Below, in pieces: positions 7,880-16,490 of a DNA stretch of 64,000 bases (its first letter is position 1; every line of letters starts with the position of its first letter). Below the pieces are notes generated by a model. The model did no database searches, was not told the origin of the DNA, and was given only the letters and a program-made list of their open reading frames with translations. Made by a program: the position numbers and the translations under genes. Origin of the DNA: Arthrobacter citreus (lineage in GTDB: Bacteria > Actinomycetota > Actinomycetes > Actinomycetales > Micrococcaceae); the NCBI RefSeq assembly GCF_038405225.1, contig NZ_CP151657.1, positions 2,480,001 through 2,544,000 on the forward strand. The letters run 5' to 3'.

Positions 7880-9530
7880 ATGCCGCTCCTGGAATCGCGC
7901 TGAGCAGCTCGGAGGTGTAGTCCTGCTGCGGGGCCAGGAAAACCTGGTCCGCGGTACCGCTTTCAATGACTTTTCCGGTCTTCATGACTACTACATTATG
8001 TGCAATTTGCCGCACCACTGCGAGGTCATGGGTGATGAACAGATAGGTCAGGCCAAGTCTGTCCTGCAGGTCCGCCAGCAGGGACAGGATTTGGTCCTGG
8101 ACAAGCACATCCAGCGCGGACACCGCCTCGTCGCAGATGAGCAGTTCCGGTTCCGGTGCCAGGGCCCGGGCAATGGCCACCCGCTGGCGTTGACCGCCGG
8201 AGAGCTCGTTGGGGCGCCGCTGGGCAATTCCGCGCGGCAGGGCCACCTGGTCCAGCAGCTCGGCCACCCGGTTGCGGCGGCTGACCCGGTCGCCAATGCC
8301 GAAGATGCGCAGCGGTTCATCGATCAGCCGCTCAATGCTGTAGGTCGGGTCCAGGGATCCGTAGGGATCCTGGAACACGGGCTGCACCATGCGCCGCAGC
8401 TTCCGCCGTTCCGGTCCGCTGGCCGCCGAAATGGACTGCCCGCTCACCAGGGCCTCGCCGCTGGTGGGAGTCTCCAAACCCAGCAGGATACGGGCAACCG
8501 TTGTTTTGCCTGACCCTGATTCCCCAACGACGGCGGTGGTGGTTCCCTTCTGGACGCTGAAGGACACATCGTCCAGGGCTTTCACCATCGATCCACGCTG
8601 GCCGCGCAGCTTGAACTCCTTCACCAGGGACTGAACCTGGACCACGGGGCTTCCGCCCGGCTCCTCCGGTCCGGCCGCGGCGGAGGAGTCCTCAGGGGAC
8701 AGGGCTGCCGAGATGGACGGCGCCGCCTCCACCAGGGTCTTGGTATAGGCCTCCCGGGGATCCAGCAGGATTTGCCGCGGAGTTCCTTCCTCCACGATCC
8801 GCCCATCCGCCATAACGATGATGCGGTCGGTGCGGTCCGCCGCGAGTCCGAGGTCGTGGGTAATAAACAGCAGGGTGGTCCCCCGCGCCTCCACGAGCTT
8901 TTGCAGGTGGTTCAGGATCTGCCGCTGGACGGTGACGTCCAGGGCCGACGTCGGCTCGTCGGCAATCAGCAGTTCCGGATCACCGGCCAGGCTGATCGCG
9001 ATGAGCACGCGCTGGCGCATGCCGCCCGAAAATTCATGCGGGTACTGGCCGTAGCGGCGCTCGGCGTCGGGAATTCCCGCTTCGGCCATGAGCTCGACGG
9101 CGCGTGCCTTGACGCCGGCGGAACTCTTGTCGGAGACGCCGGGCAGCCCGTTGGCCACCAGGGCGTCGGCGATTTGTGCGCCCACTTTCATGGCCGGGTT
9201 CAGGTTGGACATGGGATCCTGCGGCACCAGTCCGATGCGCCGGCCGCGGATGCCGCGCATCAGCGATTCCGGGGCAGAGGCCAGGTCATCCCCTTCCAGC
9301 AGGATGGAACCGCCCGTGATCCGTCCGCCTCCGGGCAGCAGCCGCAGCACGGCCGCGATGGTGGTGGACTTGCCGGACCCGGACTGGCCCACGATGGCTA
9401 CCCGCTCGCCGCGGCGCAGGTCCAAACTGATGCCGTGCAGCACCGGGGTTCCGGAGAAGCTGACCTCGAGGTCACGGATGGCCAGCAGCGTTTCCTGCTG
9501 ATCCGGTGATGTCTTAGCGTCCTGCTGCAT
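7869..9530 (-). CDS. dipeptide/oligopeptide ABC transporter, fused double ATPase (DppD-DppF type)
   Basis: A 553-residue protein containing two complete ABC ATPase domains in tandem. Domain one has Walker A G-Q-S-G-S-G-K-S at 49-56 and signature F-S-G-G-M-R-Q-R-V near 167. Domain two has G-E-S-G-S-G-K-T-T near 340 and L-S-G-G-Q-R-Q-R-V near 443. Each is followed by an F-I-T-H-D-L block holding the switch histidine. It would energise the DppBC permease pair from the cytoplasmic side, replacing the separate DppD and DppF subunits. Such fusions are common in actinobacteria and in glutathione importers (GsiA). It overlaps the end of ggt by 17 bases and the start of gntR by 11. Confidence 0.93.
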   Translation of the reverse strand: MQQDAKTSPDQQETLLAIRDLEVSFSGTPVLHGISLDLRRGERVAIVGQSGSGKSTTIAAVLRLLPGGGRITGGSILLEGDDLASAPESLMRGIRGRRIGLVPQDPMSNLNPAMKVGAQIADALVANGLPGVSDKSSAGVKARAVELMAEAGIPDAERRYGQYPHEFSGGMRQRVLIAISLAGDPELLIADEPTSALDVTVQRQILNHLQKLVEARGTTLLFITHDLGLAADRTDRIIVMADGRIVEEGTPRQILLDPREAYTKTLVEAAPSISAALSPEDSSAAAGPEEPGGSPVVQVQSLVKEFKLRGQRGSMVKALDDVSFSVQKGTTTAVVGESGSGKTTVARILLGLETPTSGEALVSGQSISAASGPERRKLRRMVQPVFQDPYGSLDPTYSIERLIDEPLRIFGIGDRVSRRNRVAELLDQVALPRGIAQRRPNELSGGQRQRVAIARALAPEPELLICDEAVSALDVLVQDQILSLLADLQDRLGLTYLFITHDLAVVRQIAHNVVVMKTGKVIESGTADQVFLAPQQDYTSELLSAIPGAAFAR

Positions 9531-11322
9531 ATCCCTGCGCTCCTCGTGGGTTGGCGGCGGCCTTCAACAGGCCGGTTTCGGGGTCGCTGACCACCGAGGA
9601 CAGGCGTCCAAGCGCCCAGTCTCCGGCGCGTGTGACAACATGGCCGCGGCGTTCCAGCCCGTTAATGACGTCATCTCCCAGCCGGTCCTCCACCACCGCG
9701 CCGCCGGGCGTCCACGTGCGCGGATAGAAGGAACCGGGGATGGAGGTGGTGTGCAGGGCGGGCGCGTCCACAGCCTGCTGCGGCGAATAGCCGCCCACGA
9801 GCGTGCGGAGCAGATACAGCAGCTGCCACTGGTCCTGCTGGTCGCCGCCCGGGGACCCCAGGGCGGTCACAGGCTTGCCGTCCTTGAGCACCAAAGTGGG
9901 GGTCAGGGTGGTGCGCGGCCGTTTCCCGGCCGCGAGCGTTGACGGAGCGCCCTCTTCCAGCCAGGTCATTTGCAGGCGCGATCCCAGGCAGAACCCCAGT
10001 TCAGGGATGGTCGGCGAGGACTGCAGCCAGCCGCCCGACGGCGTTGCCGAGACCATGTTGCCCCACTGGTCCACGACGTCCACGTGGCAGGTGTCGCCCC
10101 GGGTTTCCCCCGTGGGCATCACCGTTGGTTCGCCCACACCGGCGAAGGCTCCCTGTCCGGCCAGGGCCGGCGCAAAGTACTCGGTGCGCAGCGGCGGAAG
10201 GAACGGTGTGTGGCCCGGAACCGCCCCGGGCCGGAATTCGTGCGATGCCTGATCGGTGATCAGTGCGCGGCGCTGTGCGGCGTATTCCTCGCTGAGCAGG
10301 TAGTCCATGGGCACGTCGGCGTCGCCGTAGTAGGCCTCGCGGTCCGCGATCGCCAGTTTCTGGGCTTCCAGGATGGTGTGGGCCCCCAGTTCGGTGGACG
10401 GGTCCAGATATTCGTCCTCGAAGCCGGCCAGGATCGCCAGCGTCTGCAGCAGTGCCGGTCCCTGTCCCCAGGGGCCGGTCTTGGCGATGGTGTGTCCCCG
10501 GAACTCGTAGGTGAGGGCCGGTTCATAGCTTGCGCTGCCGGCAGCGAAGTCCGCCAGGGTCATGATCCCGGCGTGGTCCGAGCCGGAGGAGTGCCGGTGC
10601 GGAACGGACAGGAACTCCACGGCGGCCTGCGCCACGAATCCCTCACGCCATTCACGGCGTGCCGCATCAATGCGCTCTTCACGGGTTGCTTCCGCAGATC
10701 CGGCTGCCGCCAGCCGGTCCAGCACGGCTGCGTAGGCCTCGTTGCGGATGACTTCCCCGTCCGCCGGAATCCGTCCGTCCGGCATCCACAGGGCGGCCGA
10801 TGTGGGCCAGTGCTCGGTAAAGAGGTCGGCCACGGAGGTGATGGTGGTTCCCACCCGGCCCGCCACGGGATGGCCGTTGCGGGCGTAGCCGACGGCGAAC
10901 GCGAGCACATCGGTCAGCTCCCAGGTGCCGTGGTCCCGCAGCAGCATCAGCCATGCGTCGACGGCGGCGGGCACGGCGGCTGCCAGGGCGCCGGCGCCGG
11001 GCACCAGTTCCAGGCCCTCCGAACGGTAGTGCTCAGGCGTTGCCGCCGCCGGCGCCACACCCTGGCCCATCAGGACCACCGGTTCAGATGGATTGTCGGC
11101 GGTCACGAAGACTCCGGTCATGTCCCCGCCCGGTCCGTTCAGGTGGGGTTCCACCACATGCAGGACAAAGGCGGCGGCCGCCGCGGCGTCGAAGGCGTTG
11201 CCGCCGCGCTCCAGGACGGCCTGCGCTGAGGCCGTCGCCAGCCAGTGCGTGGACGCGCTCATGCCGAAGGTGCCCTGCAGCGTGGGACGCGTGGTGAAGG
11301 AATCGGGTGCTGTGTAAGTCAC
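9514..11322 (-). CDS. ggt: gamma-glutamyltransferase family protein
   Basis: A member of the gamma-glutamyltranspeptidase family, about 602 residues, which cleaves the gamma-glutamyl bond of glutathione and related peptides by hydrolysis or transfer. The precursor autocleaves before a threonine that becomes the N-terminal nucleophile. Here G-D-T-C-H-V-D-V-V-D near residue 405 fits that site. The N-terminal G-G-N-A-F-D-A-A-A-A and E-P-H-L-N-G-P-G-G-D-M blocks and the C-terminal S-P-G-G-D-Q region are typical. No signal peptide is evident, so it may act in the cytoplasm on imported peptides, unlike periplasmic enterobacterial GGT. The start is uncertain: GTG 11322 avoids overlap with dppC, while ATG 11367 and GTG 11370 are also in frame. 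Position inside a peptide-transporter operon supports glutathione or gamma-glutamyl peptide use. Confidence 0.87.
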   Translation of the reverse strand: MTYTAPDSFTTRPTLQGTFGMSASTHWLATASAQAVLERGGNAFDAAAAAAFVLHVVEPHLNGPGGDMTGVFVTADNPSEPVVLMGQGVAPAAATPEHYRSEGLELVPGAGALAAAVPAAVDAWLMLLRDHGTWELTDVLAFAVGYARNGHPVAGRVGTTITSVADLFTEHWPTSAALWMPDGRIPADGEVIRNEAYAAVLDRLAAAGSAEATREERIDAARREWREGFVAQAAVEFLSVPHRHSSGSDHAGIMTLADFAAGSASYEPALTYEFRGHTIAKTGPWGQGPALLQTLAILAGFEDEYLDPSTELGAHTILEAQKLAIADREAYYGDADVPMDYLLSEEYAAQRRALITDQASHEFRPGAVPGHTPFLPPLRTEYFAPALAGQGAFAGVGEPTVMPTGETRGDTCHVDVVDQWGNMVSATPSGGWLQSSPTIPELGFCLGSRLQMTWLEEGAPSTLAAGKRPRTTLTPTLVLKDGKPVTALGSPGGDQQDQWQLLYLLRTLVGGYSPQQAVDAPALHTTSIPGSFYPRTWTPGGAVVEDRLGDDVINGLERRGHVVTRAGDWALGRLSSVVSDPETGLLKAAANPRGAQGYAAGR

Positions 11323-11332
11323 GGTGCGGGGG

Positions 11333-12235
11333 TCACTTTCGGCTCGAGTTGGTGGGGTCGAGGGCATCACGCAGGGCGTCCCCGAAGAGGTTGAACGAGA
11401 GACAGATGGCAGCGATGGCCAGCCCGGGGAAGATGGCTGCGGTGGGTGAACGGAAGATGTACTGCTGGGCGTCCGAGAGCATGATCCCCAGGCTGGGGGT
11501 GGGCGGCTGGATGCCCAGCCCCAGGAAGGACAGCAGGGCTTCCCCGATCACCGCCACCGGCATGATCACCGTGGCCTGCACGATGATGGCTGAGGCGGCG
11601 TTGGGAAGCACATGGGAGAAGATGATCCTCAGCCCGGACGCGTCCATGCTCTTGGCGCCGAGCACAAAGTCGCTTTCCTTGATCCTCAGCGTTTCGCCGC
11701 GCACCACCCGGATCATTGTCGGGACCTGGGCAATGCCCAGGGCGACGGCGGCGTTGGTGAGGCTGGGACCGCTGATGGCAGCGAGCCCGACGGCGATGAT
11801 GAGGAAGGGAAACGCCAGCGTCACGTCGGTCAGGCGCGAGATGATGCCGTCCAGCCACCGCCAGTAACCGGCCAGCAGCCCGAGCGGAGTGCCGATCACC
11901 ACGGCCAGGGCCACGGACAGCGCTCCCACTTGGAGGGATGCCCGGATGCCGAACAGCAGCCGGGACAGGATGTCGCGGCCCAGGTCATCGGTGCCCAGGA
12001 GGAACCCGATGGTGCCGGGCTTCTGGAAGGGTGTTTCGAAGTGCACCTGGGACGGACTGTATGGCGCCAGGACCGGAGCCAGCAGCCCGGCGGCGACGAC
12101 GAGCGCCAGCAGGATTCCACCGGTCAGGCCCAGGGGGTTGTGCAGCAGGGATTTCAGGACCCTTCCGCGTCCGGACCCCAGGCCCTGGTCGGCGCCCTGC
12201 GGGGTGGGGGGCAGGACAGTCTCGGTAACGGTCAT
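11333..12235 (-). CDS. dppC: peptide ABC transporter permease (DppC family)
   Basis: A 300-residue inner-membrane permease with about six helices. A cytoplasmic N-terminus precedes the first helix (H-N-P-L-G-L-T-G-G-I-L-L-A-L), and the family motif G-T-D-D-L-G-R-D-I-L-S-R-L-L-F-G-I-R lies near residue 80. The EAA-type coupling loop appears as A-K-S-M-D-A-S-G near 195. It pairs with DppB to form the channel for short peptides. Its ATG overlaps the dppB stop as TGATG, so translation is coupled. It precedes ggt with a short gap. Confidence 0.92.
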   Translation of the reverse strand: MTVTETVLPPTPQGADQGLGSGRGRVLKSLLHNPLGLTGGILLALVVAAGLLAPVLAPYSPSQVHFETPFQKPGTIGFLLGTDDLGRDILSRLLFGIRASLQVGALSVALAVVIGTPLGLLAGYWRWLDGIISRLTDVTLAFPFLIIAVGLAAISGPSLTNAAVALGIAQVPTMIRVVRGETLRIKESDFVLGAKSMDASGLRIIFSHVLPNAASAIIVQATVIMPVAVIGEALLSFLGLGIQPPTPSLGIMLSDAQQYIFRSPTAAIFPGLAIAAICLSFNLFGDALRDALDPTNSSRK

Positions 12236-13188
12236 CAGTTGCTTCCTCCGACTCGGATACGCGGATTGATCAGGGAGTACAGGATGTCCACCGCCAGGTT
12301 GATGACAATGTAGGCCACGGTGATGATCAGCACCACGGCCTGGATGACGGGATAGTCACGGGTGAACACCGCGTCCAGGGTGAGCTTGCCGAAGCCGGGC
12401 AAGGCGAAGATCCGCTCCGTCACCACAGCCCCGGAGATCAACCCGCCCAGCTGGAGTCCGACAATGGTCACCACCACGATCAGTGAGTTGCGCAGGCCGT
12501 ACCGCATCAGGACCCGGCCGCGGCTCAGGCCTTTGGCGCGGGCGGTCCGGACATAATCGGTGCTCATGGTCTCGATCATGGAAGCCCGGGTTTGACGCAT
12601 AATCACCGCCGCCAGCCCGGTCCCGAGGATCAGCGCCGGCAGGGTCAGGTAGTAGAACCCGCGCAGCGGATCTTCGGCAATGTCCACGTAACCGGATGCC
12701 GGGAACCAACCCAGGTTCACTGACAGGTAAAGGATGGCCAGGATCCCAAGCCAGAAGTTGGGAACGGACAGGCCAATAAGGGCGAAGCCGTTGGCACCCC
12801 ATTCCGGCCAGCGGCCCCGGTAGCGTTCGGCGATAACTCCGAAGAGGATGCCCACGATCACGGCCACGACGATGGCGTAGGCGGACAGCCACAGGGTGAC
12901 CGGCAGGGTGGTGGCGATCAGGTCCGTCACGGGTGTTCCGGTCCTGGTGGAGTTGCCGAAATCGCCGCGGAACATGTTCCCCACGAACTTCAGGTACTGG
13001 GTGATCATGGATTCGTTCAGGCCCAGCTGTTCACGGACGGCCTCCACCTGCTCGGGGGTTGCTTCCTCCCCCGCCATGGCCAGGGCCGGGTCCCCGGGCA
13101 GCTGCCGGACACCGAAAAAAATCACCAGGGACGCCAGGATCAGCGTCACCGCCGACTGCCACAGCCGGGTGCCAAGATAGCGGATCAC
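12235..13188 (-). CDS. dppB: peptide ABC transporter permease (DppB family)
   Basis: A 317-residue permease with the standard DppB layout: first helix at about residues 9-28 ending in V-R-Q-L-P-G-D-P-A, then a long periplasmic segment with E-Q-L-G-L-N and a core of five helices. The coupling motif R-T-A-R-A-K-G-L-S lies near 215, and the C-terminus has the usual D-P-R-I/N-P-R-I-R type ending. It starts with GTG at 13188, only three bases after the dppA stop. With DppC and the fused ATPase it completes an importer. Confidence 0.92.
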   Translation of the reverse strand: MIRYLGTRLWQSAVTLILASLVIFFGVRQLPGDPALAMAGEEATPEQVEAVREQLGLNESMITQYLKFVGNMFRGDFGNSTRTGTPVTDLIATTLPVTLWLSAYAIVVAVIVGILFGVIAERYRGRWPEWGANGFALIGLSVPNFWLGILAILYLSVNLGWFPASGYVDIAEDPLRGFYYLTLPALILGTGLAAVIMRQTRASMIETMSTDYVRTARAKGLSRGRVLMRYGLRNSLIVVVTIVGLQLGGLISGAVVTERIFALPGFGKLTLDAVFTRDYPVIQAVVLIITVAYIVINLAVDILYSLINPRIRVGGSN

Positions 13189-13191
13189 GGC

Positions 13192-14859
13192 CTAGCCCTC
13201 CTCTTCCACGAATGCAGCGCCGCCAAGCCGGACCACGCCGTCGGGATAGGTGGCGATGCCGGCGACGTTGTCGGTGTAACCGGTGAGGCTGCGCACCCGG
13301 TACAGATACAGAATGGGATTGTCCACGTGGACCTGTTTCACCACCTCGCCGTAAAGGCGGGTCCGGGTCTCCATGTCATTGGTCTGGGCGGCCTCAGTGA
13401 GCAGTCTGTCCACCTCCGGGTTGGAATACCCCGAGTAATTGTTGCCGCCGCCGGTTTTGAGGAAGTTGGACATGTTGCCGTGCGGATCGATGCGGCCGGA
13501 CCATCCCAGCTGCAGTGAGTCGAAGTCTCCCCGGGTCTGCACATCCAGGAGGGTGGAGTACTCCACCGGCTGGATGGTCAGCTCAAATCCACCCTCGGCC
13601 ACCGCGGCCTGCAGCGCCTGTGCGTAGCGCAGCGTGTCCGGCGAGTTGGTCACCTGCAGGGTGATTGGATACGGCAGCTGGACTCCGGTTTCCTCCAGCA
13701 GCCGGCGCGCCCCTTCCGGATCAAACTCAACACAGTCCCCGCTCATGGCCGAGGCGTAGGGACTGTCCGGGGAAATGGGCGAGCATGCCGGCTCGTACCA
13801 GCTGTTGAACACAGTGTTGACCAGGGCCTCGCGGTCGATCGACATGGACAGTGCCGTCCGGACAGCCGGATCCATGGCCAGCGGCGTGTCGATGGTTCCC
13901 GGCGGCTCGCCGGTGCCGTCCACGTTGCCGATGTTCACCGTAAGCGCCTGGTACCCCAGCGAACCGATTTGCAGCACGCCCAGCCCTTTCTCCTTCACGA
14001 GGGCATCCACGTCCTGGGGAGAAATGGTGTCCGCCACCTGTACGTCCCCGGAGCGGAGGTTTGCGGCGCGGATGTTGGCGTCGGTCATGATGCGGTAGTC
14101 AATGCTGTCCAGATGAACGCTCTCTGCGTCGTAATACAGCGGATCACGCTCGACGCTGATGCTGGTCTGCGGGACGCGTTCCTTGAACTTGAAGGGTCCA
14201 ACACAAACCGGGTGGTCGCCGAAGGCATCACCGGCCTGCTCCAGCGCGGCAGGCGACAGCATCATGCCGGCTCTGTCCGCCAGTGCTGCGGTCAGCGGCG
14301 CAAACGGCTTTTCGTAGCTGATCCGGAGCACGTTGTCTTCGACCGCGGCGATGTTGCTGATCGGACCGAGCTCGCCCTTACGGGTGGAGCCCTCCAGGTT
14401 CAGGTGACGGTCGAGAGTAATGCGGGCGGCTTCAGCGTTGAATGGCGTGCCGTCCGCAAAGACAGCGTCGGAGCGCAGCGGGATGCTGACGGTGAGTCCA
14501 TCGGGGGAAATATCCGGCAGCGAAGTTGCCAGCTGCGGAACAAGGGTGCCTTCGGCGTCGATGTCGTAGAGCTTTTGGCACATGGTCTGCATGACATAGC
14601 GCGTATAGAGGGAAGATGACGTGGTGGGGTCAAGCCTGTCCGGTTCAGCGGACAGCGCCATCACCAGGTTTCCGCCGTCGACAACGGTCTTTCCTTCAAG
14701 CTCGACGGACGGAACGTTTTCACGTTCCGGTGCGGGCTCCAGCGCCTGGATGGGCGCGCAAGCCGTCAGGCCGAGCGCGAGAACTGCGGCCGCGGCAGCT
14801 GGCAGCGAGCGGCCGCCAGGCCTGCCCTTCGATGGGCTCGGGGAGAAAATGGGTGCCAT
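13192..14859 (-). CDS. dppA: peptide ABC transporter substrate-binding lipoprotein (DppA/SBP_bac_5 family)
   Basis: A 555-residue extracytoplasmic binding protein of solute-binding family 5. The N-terminus is a lipoprotein signal: positively charged region, Ala-rich core and lipobox L-T-A-C with the lipidated Cys at residue 34. The mature protein shows the family features D-P-T-T-S-S near 70, the L-S-M-S-I-D-R-E-A-L-V helix near 340 and the C-terminal G-W-S-G-R-I-D-P region. I chose ATG 14859 over GTG 14871 because GAGG lies seven bases upstream of it. It is the first gene of the operon and probably decides substrate. The ggt gene downstream points to gamma-glutamyl peptides, which is not proven. 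Confidence 0.92.
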   Translation of the reverse strand: MAPIFSPSPSKGRPGGRSLPAAAAAVLALGLTACAPIQALEPAPERENVPSVELEGKTVVDGGNLVMALSAEPDRLDPTTSSSLYTRYVMQTMCQKLYDIDAEGTLVPQLATSLPDISPDGLTVSIPLRSDAVFADGTPFNAEAARITLDRHLNLEGSTRKGELGPISNIAAVEDNVLRISYEKPFAPLTAALADRAGMMLSPAALEQAGDAFGDHPVCVGPFKFKERVPQTSISVERDPLYYDAESVHLDSIDYRIMTDANIRAANLRSGDVQVADTISPQDVDALVKEKGLGVLQIGSLGYQALTVNIGNVDGTGEPPGTIDTPLAMDPAVRTALSMSIDREALVNTVFNSWYEPACSPISPDSPYASAMSGDCVEFDPEGARRLLEETGVQLPYPITLQVTNSPDTLRYAQALQAAVAEGGFELTIQPVEYSTLLDVQTRGDFDSLQLGWSGRIDPHGNMSNFLKTGGGNNYSGYSNPEVDRLLTEAAQTNDMETRTRLYGEVVKQVHVDNPILYLYRVRSLTGYTDNVAGIATYPDGVVRLGGAAFVEEEG

Positions 14860-14886
14860 GGCAATCCTCACATTGGAGCAGGCCGG

Positions 14887-14926
14887 TTGAATACAATCGA
14901 AGCTACACCTATTGATTCGTATACAG
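14887..14926. promoter_or_regulatory. candidate paired operators for the FCD regulator of the dpp-ggt operon
   Basis: TTGAATACAA at 14887-14896 and CGTATACAG at 14918-14926 both approximate the TTGTATACAA dyad bound by VanR-type FCD regulators. Their centres are 30 bp apart, about three helical turns. They lie in the AT-richer gap between dppA and the divergent yoaK-like gene. The assignment to the operon's own gntR is inferred. Confidence 0.5.
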
Positions 14927-14982
14927 TTACCAATTCACGCTTTATTAACTGCGCCGAAATAAATACTCAGAGGAGACTGCCC

Positions 14983-15708
14983 GTGAAGCGATTGAATGCG
15001 GTGCCCACCGACCGCGTCCACCTGTGGCTGATGCTGGCACTGACGTTCTCCACCGGAGTTGTTGACGCCGTGGGCTATCTCGGCCTTGACCGGGTCTTCA
15101 CCGGAAACATGACGGGAAACGTCGTCCTCCTGGGCATGGCCTTTGCCGGCGGGTCGGACCTGCCAATCCTGCGGCCCGCCCTGGCACTGGTCTTCTTCAT
15201 GCTCGGCGCGGCACTGGCCGGACGCATGCTGCGCAAGGGACCGGAGGGCTGGTCCGGGCGGACCTCCATCGCCTTGACCGTGGTGGCCGGCGGACTGACC
15301 GCGCTGGCAATCTTCGTGGCCGTGGCCGACGTCCAGGGCAACGAAATCCTCGGCAGCATCACCACATCCACCATGGCAGCGGTCATGGGTGTTCAGGCAG
15401 CCACCGCCAAACGGCTGAAGGTAGCCGAGATAACCACCGTGGTGGTCACCTCCACCATCACCGGCCTGGCTTCCGATTCCAGGCTCGCCGGCGGCCAGAG
15501 CAAGTTCTGGCAGCGGCGTGCACTGGCCATTGGGCTGATCCTGGCCGGAGCCCTCGCCGGGGCTGCCGCGCTGAAGGTCGACCTGTGGCTGGGGCTGGCC
15601 ATCTCGGCCGCGCTGTCCATCGCTGTGGCAGTGGCAGGCTACGTGCGGCACCACCGCGAGCGCGGAGCGGACGTAACCACAGGTGCCGCCGGGGCCGAGG
15701 CAGGATAG
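14983..15708 (+). CDS. YoaK/DUF1275 family membrane protein
   Basis: A 241-residue membrane protein of the DUF1275 family. The diagnostic start is a first helix with S-T-G-V-V-D-A-V-G-Y-L-G-L followed by V-F-T-G-N-M-T-G-N-V-V-L-L-G, where the F-T-x-N-M-T-G-N block is nearly invariant. About six helices are visible. The family is uncharacterised and often annotated as a small transporter-like protein. I use GTG 14983 because AGAGGAG is placed seven bases upstream; the longer frame back to 14887 lacks such a site and covers the probable operators. It is divergent from dppA. Confidence 0.87.
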   Translation: MKRLNAVPTDRVHLWLMLALTFSTGVVDAVGYLGLDRVFTGNMTGNVVLLGMAFAGGSDLPILRPALALVFFMLGAALAGRMLRKGPEGWSGRTSIALTVVAGGLTALAIFVAVADVQGNEILGSITTSTMAAVMGVQAATAKRLKVAEITTVVVTSTITGLASDSRLAGGQSKFWQRRALAIGLILAGALAGAAALKVDLWLGLAISAALSIAVAVAGYVRHHRERGADVTTGAAGAEAG

Positions 15709-15755
15709 GCCCCGGTTTAGTTCACCCGACGCCGTTCCTGCCTTAAAGTTGACCC

Positions 15756-16334
15756 ATGCCATCACAGGACGTTGCCAACTGGACGCCGGTCCACACCGAC
15801 CGGCTGATCCTGCGGCGGCCGGAGGGATCCGACGAAGCCGCCGCCCTGGACCTGCATACGGACCCCCGGACCAATATTCATCACCCGGCCCCGCGCACCG
15901 TGACCCGGGCGTCCTCGGCGAGGATCTTCCATGAGATTGGGCTGCACTGGTACCGCCACGGCTTCGGTGTGTGGGCCGTTTCCACGCGCGATGACCCGCA
16001 GTCGCTCATTGGTTTCACCGGGCTGTCGCACCGGCTTGTCCAGTCCCGCCCGGCCCTGAACTTGTACTACCGCTACGTCCCGGAGGTATGGGGTCAGGGG
16101 TACGCAACGGAAGGCGCCAGGGAAGCGGTCCGGCTTGCGGAAAAGCTGCTTCCGGGACTGCCGGTCATCGCGTACACCACCGCGGACAACATTGGCTCCC
16201 AGCACACGGCGCTGGCCGCCGGGCTGACCCGCCGCGAGGACCTCGACGTGGACCGCGGCTCCTACCGGGACATTTACCTGGCCCGCGGCTGGTACACCGA
16301 CCCGCTCCAGCCCTCGCCGCCGTCAGCTATTTAG
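15756..16334 (+). CDS. GNAT family N-acetyltransferase (RimJ/RimL-like)
   Basis: A 192-residue protein of the Acetyltransf_3 group. It opens with T-D-R-L-I-L-R-R-P-E, the usual first strand, and carries G-F-T-G-L-S then Y-R-Y-V-P-E-V-W-G-Q-G-Y-A-T-E-G-A-R-E-A, in which Q/G-x-G-x-A forms the acetyl-CoA pyrophosphate loop near residues 113-118. The N-terminal amine or small-molecule substrate is unknown. It stands alone between the yoaK-like gene and the lactate permease, with no operon evidence. Confidence 0.88.
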   Translation: MPSQDVANWTPVHTDRLILRRPEGSDEAAALDLHTDPRTNIHHPAPRTVTRASSARIFHEIGLHWYRHGFGVWAVSTRDDPQSLIGFTGLSHRLVQSRPALNLYYRYVPEVWGQGYATEGAREAVRLAEKLLPGLPVIAYTTADNIGSQHTALAAGLTRREDLDVDRGSYRDIYLARGWYTDPLQPSPPSAI

Positions 16335-16490
16335 GCATCAGCGCCAGCTGTTTCGCCGGCAGCCCTCAACGGGGGCACCGGACCGGCCTACGCTTTTGAG
16401 TGGACGAGCCTGCCGCTTTTGCGAGCTCCGGCGCCCGGCCAGGCCGTGTTTTCCCTTGGCGCCGCGAATCCGGCGCGACCGGAGGTATCC

